Assembly (NCBI RefSeq): GCF_030929605.1
Contig: NZ_JAVFVS010000012.1
Span: 372,001-436,000, forward strand
Length of the DNA stretch: 64,000 bases
Direction of reading: 5' to 3'
From: Flavobacterium sp. LHD-80
GTDB lineage: Bacteria; Bacteroidota; Bacteroidia; Flavobacteriales; Flavobacteriaceae
Shown here: piece by piece, positions 58,666-64,000 of the stretch
Position numbering within the stretch: the stretch's first letter is position 1
How the letters are laid out: the number at the start of each line of letters is the position of its first letter
The notes under the pieces: model-generated
Database searches by the model: none
What the model was told of the DNA's origin: nothing
Seen by the model: only the letters and a program-made list of their open reading frames with translations
Position numbers and translations under genes: made by a program

Positions 58666-60669
58666 TTATAAACCTACGATGATAAATTCACTTCGTCTGT
58701 TTTGCTGATGTTCTTTTTCGGTACATTTTACTCCGTCAGCACATCTGTTTATTAATTTTGTTTCACCATAACCTTTTGCTGATAATCGGCTACCATCAAT
58801 TCCTTTGCTGATAAGCCAATCTTTAGTTGACTGTGCTCTTTTATCTGATAAAATTTGATTACTTTCTGATGATGAACGGCTGTCTGTATGCGAACGTATA
58901 TCTAATTTTATATTTGGATACTGATTCAAAATGTCGACAACTTTTTGCAAATCCTTTTCTGATGTTTTTTTGATAGTGGCTTTTCCTAAATCAAAAAAGT
59001 TCATTGGAATATGAAGCAATTTCGCTAAATCTGTTCCAATTTTTATTGGTCCGAGTTTAACTGGATTTACTGTTGTTTTTTTGATTTCGATTGCTTTAGA
59101 TGCTAATGGTTTGAATATTTTTTGCATTGTAAAATCCAAAGTTGTTTTTCCATTTGCTTTCTTAACTGTTGTCGAAATATCTTTTATTCCGTAATCACTT
59201 TTTGAAGCTCGTATTGAATATTTTTTACCGCATTTAATCTTTGGAAAAATATAATTTCCTTTTTCATCTGTAACAATTGTCGAAAGAGGATTAAAATTTT
59301 CATCAAATAAAGTTAAACTTACATTTGATAAAACTTCATTTGATTCGGCATCAGAAATTGTTCCCATTAAATCCTGCTCGCAAACCAATCTTTTGGTTTC
59401 AGCAAAACGATAAACATCATCTAAACCGTGTCCGTTTTCTCTATTGGAAGAAAAAAATCCGTTTCTGTTTTTACTGTCAATTGTAAATGCAAAATCATCT
59501 TGTTTACCGTTTACAGGTTCGCCCACATTTTGTACATCATCTTCAATTGTACCATCAGCATTTATTTTTGTGACAAAAATGTCAAGTCCGCCCAATCCAG
59601 GACGTCCATCAGAAGCAAAATAAAGCTCGTTTTCGCCTGAGATAAAAGGAAAAGTTTCTCTTCCTTCTGTATTAATTACCGGACCTAAATTTTGAGGCTG
59701 GCCAAAAGTTCCGTCTGCATTTATGGCAACTTTAAACAAATCTGACTGTCCTAAAGTTCCCGGCATATCTGATGCAAAATACAAAGTTTTTTCATCTATA
59801 CTCAAAGTAGGATGCGCCGTGCTATATTGATCGCTATTAAAAGGGAGTTCTTTTGCCTCTTCCCAAACATCATTAACAAGCTCAGATTTATAGAGTTTTA
59901 AAAGCGTTACTTGTTTGTCATTGCTTCCTCTTTTTCCGTCAGTAAAATTATTTCTGGTAAAATACATTGTTCGGCCATCTTTTGTAAAAACCGGAGTTGA
60001 CTCGTTGAATCTTGATTTTTGGTTTTTACGAAATAATTTTGGCTTGCCAACACTTCCGTCTGGCATTAAATTAGCAATATATAATTTCGAAAAAGATTTG
60101 TTTGTCCATTTAAAACTCGTTTTTGCAATTCCGCCTGTATCTCTGGCCGAAGTAAAGACAATTCTTTTATCGTAAATAACACTTCCATAATCAGAATAAG
60201 GTGAATTTATTCCCGAATCGGCAACTTCATATCGTCCCGAATTTAATTTTATCTGCTCCAAATAATTTTTATCATCTCTAATCAATGAAGCTCTTTTTTC
60301 TGAACCGGCTTTTAAGTTGAATTTTTCTAAAACTTCATCGGCCTTACGATAATTTCCTGATGCTTTTAAGCACTGAGCATATCGATACAAATATTCTGGT
60401 TCCTGCTCTTCATTTAATGCAAACAGCTCTTTATACCATTGAAGCGCCGATGGCAATTCGCCAATAAAATAATACGAATTTCCAAGTCTTTGCACTATTT
60501 TTTCATCTTTAACACCTTTATCTATAAGGCTTTCGTACGCTTTTATAGCATCGGCATAAGCATAATCGTCGTACTTTTTATCTGCGGAACTTGTATTTGC
60601 TGTTTGTGCATTTGCATTGAAAAAAAGGCACATAAACAAAACAGAAAAACTTAAATTTTTAATTCTCAT
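58666..60669 (-). CDS. OmpA-family protein with TPR, WD40-like and carboxypeptidase-type domains (PorE-like)
   Basis: A 667-residue periplasmic or outer-membrane protein. Signal peptide ends FNANAQ. TPR-like helices cover about 28-115, PD40/WD40-like propeller blades 150-415 (RIVFTSARD, TMYFTRNNF, TLYFASDMPG, ELYFASDGRPGLGGLDIF, GFFSSNRENG), a carboxypeptidase-regulatory beta domain 430-510, and OmpA 550-667 (DIRSHTDSRSSSESN, the peptidoglycan-binding loop). This layout is that of PorE, which anchors the type IX system to peptidoglycan in Porphyromonas. It follows the SprF-type gene by 12 bases and forms an adhesin-anchoring operon. Confidence 0.88.
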   Translation of the reverse strand: MRIKNLSFSVLFMCLFFNANAQTANTSSADKKYDDYAYADAIKAYESLIDKGVKDEKIVQRLGNSYYFIGELPSALQWYKELFALNEEQEPEYLYRYAQCLKASGNYRKADEVLEKFNLKAGSEKRASLIRDDKNYLEQIKLNSGRYEVADSGINSPYSDYGSVIYDKRIVFTSARDTGGIAKTSFKWTNKSFSKLYIANLMPDGSVGKPKLFRKNQKSRFNESTPVFTKDGRTMYFTRNNFTDGKRGSNDKQVTLLKLYKSELVNDVWEEAKELPFNSDQYSTAHPTLSIDEKTLYFASDMPGTLGQSDLFKVAINADGTFGQPQNLGPVINTEGRETFPFISGENELYFASDGRPGLGGLDIFVTKINADGTIEDDVQNVGEPVNGKQDDFAFTIDSKNRNGFFSSNRENGHGLDDVYRFAETKRLVCEQDLMGTISDAESNEVLSNVSLTLFDENFNPLSTIVTDEKGNYIFPKIKCGKKYSIRASKSDYGIKDISTTVKKANGKTTLDFTMQKIFKPLASKAIEIKKTTVNPVKLGPIKIGTDLAKLLHIPMNFFDLGKATIKKTSEKDLQKVVDILNQYPNIKLDIRSHTDSRSSSESNQILSDKRAQSTKDWLISKGIDGSRLSAKGYGETKLINRCADGVKCTEKEHQQNRRSEFIIVGL

Positions 60670-60681
60670 AGCAGGTAATAA

Positions 60682-61593
60682 TTAGAAGAATCGTGGAGAG
60701 ATCATTTTGTTAAAACTATTGAAAAACTCAAAACGAAGGAAAATTTCATGAGATCCCGAGTTGTATCGTCTTAAATCGGTGGTTTCGTGATCGTATCCAT
60801 AACCAACATATAGACCTTTTGAAACTTGAAATCCAGCCATTGCACTTACTGATGCGCTCCATCGATAAGCAAGACCAACAACAAATTTGTCATAAAACAT
60901 AAAGTTACCAGAAACATCAACCTGTAAAGGAGCGCCCTGAACCATTTTAGTCAATATTGCTGGTTTGAAACGGATATATTCTAATTTGTCTAGATTAAAT
61001 ACATAACCCGCCATTAAATAGTAATTAATTTTTTCTTTGAAAATGGCAGTATTATTATCGTCGTAACGATTTGTTTCGATGAAATTAGGAACTGAGAATC
61101 CTAAATAAGCACGATCAGAATGCCAGTAAACACCTGCTCCTATATTTGGTGTGAATTTATTATCTAAATCCTGAAACTGTTCATCGCCTTGATCTTCAAA
61201 ACTCAGTTTGGTTACATCTAGATTAAATAAATTGGCTGTAGCTTTTATTCCGAAAGAAAGTTTAAACGAATCAGAAGTTGGAATACTATAAGACAAATCA
61301 GCTGACAATGTATTTTCAACAGTTGGACCAATTTTGTCATTAACCAAAGAAACGCCTAATCCTAATTTAGTATTATCTATAGGTGTGTTTACAGAAAAAG
61401 TACTTGTTTCTGGTGCGCCATCAAGTCCGATCCATTGTGTACGATACAATCCAAATACATTTAATACGCCTCGCGAACCCGCATACGCCGGATTCACAGA
61501 AATTGTATTGTACATGTATTGTGTATACTGCGCATCTTGCTGAGCGGAGCACACTACTGAAAAAAACATGAAAATTAAAATTAACTTTTTCAT
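60682..61593 (-). CDS. PorP/SprF family protein, adhesin partner
   Basis: A 303-residue precursor (signal ends VVCSAQQ). DAQYTQYMYNTISVNPAYAGSRGVLNVFGLYRTQWIG is the PorP/SprF signature, and the rest is a 12-14 stranded barrel (YVGYGYDHETTDLRRYNSGSHEIFLRFEF). SprF is required for the secretion of SprB in F. johnsoniae, and SprF-like proteins are linked with substrates carrying type B C-terminal domains. The adhesin gene directly upstream (61645) has such a domain, so this is its likely dedicated partner. Confidence 0.93.
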   Translation of the reverse strand: MKKLILIFMFFSVVCSAQQDAQYTQYMYNTISVNPAYAGSRGVLNVFGLYRTQWIGLDGAPETSTFSVNTPIDNTKLGLGVSLVNDKIGPTVENTLSADLSYSIPTSDSFKLSFGIKATANLFNLDVTKLSFEDQGDEQFQDLDNKFTPNIGAGVYWHSDRAYLGFSVPNFIETNRYDDNNTAIFKEKINYYLMAGYVFNLDKLEYIRFKPAILTKMVQGAPLQVDVSGNFMFYDKFVVGLAYRWSASVSAMAGFQVSKGLYVGYGYDHETTDLRRYNSGSHEIFLRFEFFNSFNKMISPRFF

Positions 61594-61607
61594 TTATTAA
61601 GCTTTTA

Positions 61608-61636
61608 AAACGGCTTGGCTAAAAGTCAAGCCGTTT
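61608..61636 (-). terminator. Intra-operon hairpin after the adhesin gene
   Basis: AAACGGCTTG/CAAGCCGTTT stem (61608-61617, 61627-61636), nine-base loop. On the minus strand only TTTTAAAAG follows, so it is likely a partial terminator or an RNA-stabilising hairpin that lowers expression of the next two genes. Confidence 0.6.
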
Positions 61637-61644
61637 ATCATTTT

Positions 61645-64000
61645 TTATTTATTAAGATACAAGTAACCTGATTGCTCATGAGGATTTGAGTCACTATCTT
61701 TATATTTTAAGACATAGAAATAGGTTCCAACCGGCAATCCATCTGATTCTTTTATAGTCGCTCGTCCTGCTGAAACTCCAACAAAAACGCGATCTTGATT
61801 GTTATAATGATCGGTATCAAATACCAATACTCCCCAACGATTATAAATTTCAACTGTATTTTCAGGATAACATTCTATTCCTTGAATATAGAATCTTGCA
61901 TTTTTAGAATCTCCATTTGGAGAAAAAGCATTCAGCACTTTGATTTGACAACCGTTAAGGCTCAATACGGTTGGATTATCTCCTGTATTGCTTGCATCAT
62001 CTGATTTATCTTCAACATCAACTCCTCTTATACTAAAACCAATTGCAGTTGCCTGATTACTTACAGTACCAAGAATAATATCGTTTTGCGTGATTTTATA
62101 CTGTGCTGTAAAATTGTTTTCATTAGCCTCACCTACTGCTAAGTCAAGTGTTGCGCCTGAAACTACAACTCCCGGCAAAGGATCTTTAACCGTTATTTTT
62201 GTTAGCGCAACATTACCTGTATTGGTTACTTTAAACTTATAGGTGATTGTTTCTCCAGCATTTGCGAATCCATTGCCGTTTTCATCATTAAACACTGCTG
62301 TTTTGATAATCGCAATATTTGGAACTTCAACAAAAACATTTAATGTTGCTGAACTGCAATTTGTTGAATTTGCTTTTTCACATATTTGATATACTAAAGC
62401 ATAACTTCCACCCGGTGTATTTGGTTTTACATTTACTGTTCCGTCTGCATTAAATTCAAAATACGGGCTCTTAGGTGTATTAGAAATCACAACATTTGCT
62501 GGATCAATTGGCAAACCATTCAACAAGTCGTTGTCTAAAATATTAATAAACTCAAGCTGTCCATTAATTCCATCAACACTTACTTGCGGATCATCTTTTG
62601 TGATAATCTGTGGTGCTGGTGCTGGATCATCAGAATTCACAACAGTAACATTTACAACTGCCTGACTGCAATTTGATGCATTCGTAGCTTCACAAATTTG
62701 ATAAGTCAATTGATACGTTCCTGATGGTGTTCCTGATTTAACATCAACAGAACCATCTGCATTTAAAATCAAATTAGGATTTGCAACTATAGTGCTTAAA
62801 ACAACAGCTGTTTGATCTGGCGCTGTTCCGTTCAAACGGTCATTATTAAATATATTCAATGCTGTACTAATGCCTTTTTTAGCATCAATTGGTCCTGCAC
62901 TATCATTATTTGCTTTGATTTCAAATGTTGGTCTTGCATTACATTGTGGTGTTGCCGGAGGATAACTTACCGCTATACTCACTGTCGGATTTAATGAAAA
63001 CTCTATTGTAACACCTGTTCTCGTTTTTTCAAATCCATCTGCCCCTTCTATCCATTGACCATTTGTCAATAACCATCCTGGCCAGTCGACTCCAATTCCG
63101 TTGCTGTCTACAATAGCTCCAGGCCATAAAATATTTCCGCTTAATGGCAAGTTAGTTTGAGTTGCTACAACATTGTTGGCACTATCAATCCATTTTACAG
63201 TCAATAGATTACTTGTTGTAAAATTATCTGGCGTTACATTGTAGGATACATAAGGAACATCATTAGAGCAATAACTATTTGCAGTTATAGTCATTGTTGG
63301 AAGAACAACGGTAACTTTCACAGTTGCTGTTGCGCAATTTGTTGTATTTTTTTCACATACTTGATAAGTAAGCTCGTAAGTTCCTGCTGGTGCATTTTCT
63401 TTTAATACTATTGTTCCGTCTGGATTTAATGTTAAATATCCTGCTGGATCTGCAATAGTTACAGAAAGATTTACATCAGAAGCCACAATTGGCAATCCGT
63501 TTTTAGTATCATTTCCTAAAACATTTATAACAGTTACTGCATGATTAACTCCAGCAATTGGACCTGCTAAATCATCTTTCAATACTAATACATCGCCCAC
63601 AACCTGGATATAACTCTTAACCGTATCGCAGTTCAGCGCATGGTCGTTGTCGCAGATCGTGTATTCCACTTCATAGCTTCCTGAGGCTGTGCCCGGAGCT
63701 ACTGTTATCGTTTTGTCTGCATTCAAAGTAAGTCCTGCCGGAAGCGTGCTTACCAATGTGAAAGTCACTTCGCCTGCGCCTGTTCCTACTGTTGCCGGAG
63801 TTCCGTTAAGCGTATCGTTTGCCGTAAGCGAAATTGTCGTTCCGCCGCTGTTGCTGTTGATCGCTGTCGTGGTTTCGGTAACCGCGTCGATTACAGGAAT
63901 CACAACTGGAGCATTTACCGTCAAGGCAACTGTCGCCGTCGAGCAGTTCGATGCATTGGTATTGTCGCAGATCGAATATGTCAGAGCATAAGTTCCAGCT
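61645..64000 (-). CDS. Repeat adhesin with gliding-motility type B C-terminal domain (3' part; 5' end beyond window)
   Basis: At least 785 codons; the frame stays open to the window edge, so the N-terminus is missing. Visible Ig/cadherin-like units of about 90-100 residues share NDxLNG(T/L)P, LTLNxDG(T/S)(V/I), GTYxLTYQICE and NCxxATVxVTV, with two Cys each; four full units plus one partial are seen. A different beta domain with Trp-rich sequence interrupts them (about 62950-63290). A DUF11-type repeat (NENGNGFANAGETITYKFKVTNTGN) precedes the C-terminal signal domain (NAFSPNGDSKN, VEIYNRWGVLVF), the T9SS type B sorting domain. It is secreted to the cell surface with the SprF-type protein at 60682. 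Confidence 0.92.
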   Translation of the reverse strand, partial: AGTYALTYSICDNTNASNCSTATVALTVNAPVVIPVIDAVTETTTAINSNSGGTTISLTANDTLNGTPATVGTGAGEVTFTLVSTLPAGLTLNADKTITVAPGTASGSYEVEYTICDNDHALNCDTVKSYIQVVGDVLVLKDDLAGPIAGVNHAVTVINVLGNDTKNGLPIVASDVNLSVTIADPAGYLTLNPDGTIVLKENAPAGTYELTYQVCEKNTTNCATATVKVTVVLPTMTITANSYCSNDVPYVSYNVTPDNFTTSNLLTVKWIDSANNVVATQTNLPLSGNILWPGAIVDSNGIGVDWPGWLLTNGQWIEGADGFEKTRTGVTIEFSLNPTVSIAVSYPPATPQCNARPTFEIKANNDSAGPIDAKKGISTALNIFNNDRLNGTAPDQTAVVLSTIVANPNLILNADGSVDVKSGTPSGTYQLTYQICEATNASNCSQAVVNVTVVNSDDPAPAPQIITKDDPQVSVDGINGQLEFINILDNDLLNGLPIDPANVVISNTPKSPYFEFNADGTVNVKPNTPGGSYALVYQICEKANSTNCSSATLNVFVEVPNIAIIKTAVFNDENGNGFANAGETITYKFKVTNTGNVALTKITVKDPLPGVVVSGATLDLAVGEANENNFTAQYKITQNDIILGTVSNQATAIGFSIRGVDVEDKSDDASNTGDNPTVLSLNGCQIKVLNAFSPNGDSKNARFYIQGIECYPENTVEIYNRWGVLVFDTDHYNNQDRVFVGVSAGRATIKESDGLPVGTYFYVLKYKDSDSNPHEQSGYLYLNK

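Noticed and set aside
63922..63924. ATG at 63924 as the start of the adhesin gene
   Set aside because: The frame continues upstream to the window edge with clear repeat sequence (YALTYSICDN...NCSTATVALTV), so this Met is internal.
61645..64000. CRISPR or tandem DNA repeat in the adhesin region
   Set aside because: The repeats are protein domains of about 90-100 residues with diverged DNA, not short identical repeats with spacers.

Overview
The window looks like chromosomal DNA of a Flavobacterium (Bacteroidota), probably close to F. johnsoniae. The sequence is AT-rich. Several genes have Bacteroidota-type -7 boxes (TAnnTTTG) upstream, and some genes have no usable ATG start. The gene content includes type IX secretion (T9SS) and gliding-motility genes: a PorG-like barrel, SprA, RemB, two PorP/SprF proteins and an adhesin with a gliding-type C-terminal domain. 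The order sprA-gcvH-vanZ-deoC-remB is one I recall from F. johnsoniae. I saw no tRNA, rRNA, CRISPR array or insertion sequence. No gene-free stretch exceeds 300 bases; the longest are about 282 (405-686) and 258 (58408-58665) and hold terminators.

Layout. 1-4024 (minus): the start of clpP, tig, a small holin-like membrane protein, an alpha/beta hydrolase and pdxJ. 4142-11654 (plus): a CBS protein, nadK, then a promoter and an envelope-biogenesis run (porG-like, uppS, bamA, two OmpH/Skp chaperones), followed by murI. 12589-15156 (minus): an outer-membrane barrel and a DUF4270 lipoprotein. 15387-19533 (plus): a barrel, a kelch lipoprotein, a DUF4907 lipoprotein, a LytS-type kinase and a LytTR regulator, which may form one sensory system. 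19631-22182: a gamma-class carbonic anhydrase, an orphan PorP/SprF and an Nfu iron-sulfur carrier.

22276-27138 (minus) is an accessory module: VgrG, a Tle1-type (DUF2235) lipase effector, a DUF2931 lipoprotein and an unknown protein, with no type VI core genes nearby. 27352-28640 holds a helical-repeat protein and an MscS channel. 28821-36914 (minus) is a MacAB-TolC-like export operon (ATPase, two permeases, two adaptors, TolC), then a small membrane protein and tsaB. 37091-38497 is a DUF4403 lipoprotein. 38512-43634 (minus) carries heme O synthase, two subunit III and one subunit IV genes of cytochrome oxidase, then SCO, DUF420 and two small companions.

43792-57822 (minus) holds maeB, ruvA, sprA, gcvH, vanZ, deoC and remB. 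57982-58407 is a CBS protein. 58666-64000 (minus) is a three-gene surface module: a repeat adhesin cut by the window end, its likely SprF-type partner, and an OmpA/PorE-like peptidoglycan-binding protein. PorG, SprA and the SprF proteins would export RemB-like and adhesin surface proteins, while BamA and Skp would assemble the many outer-membrane barrels.
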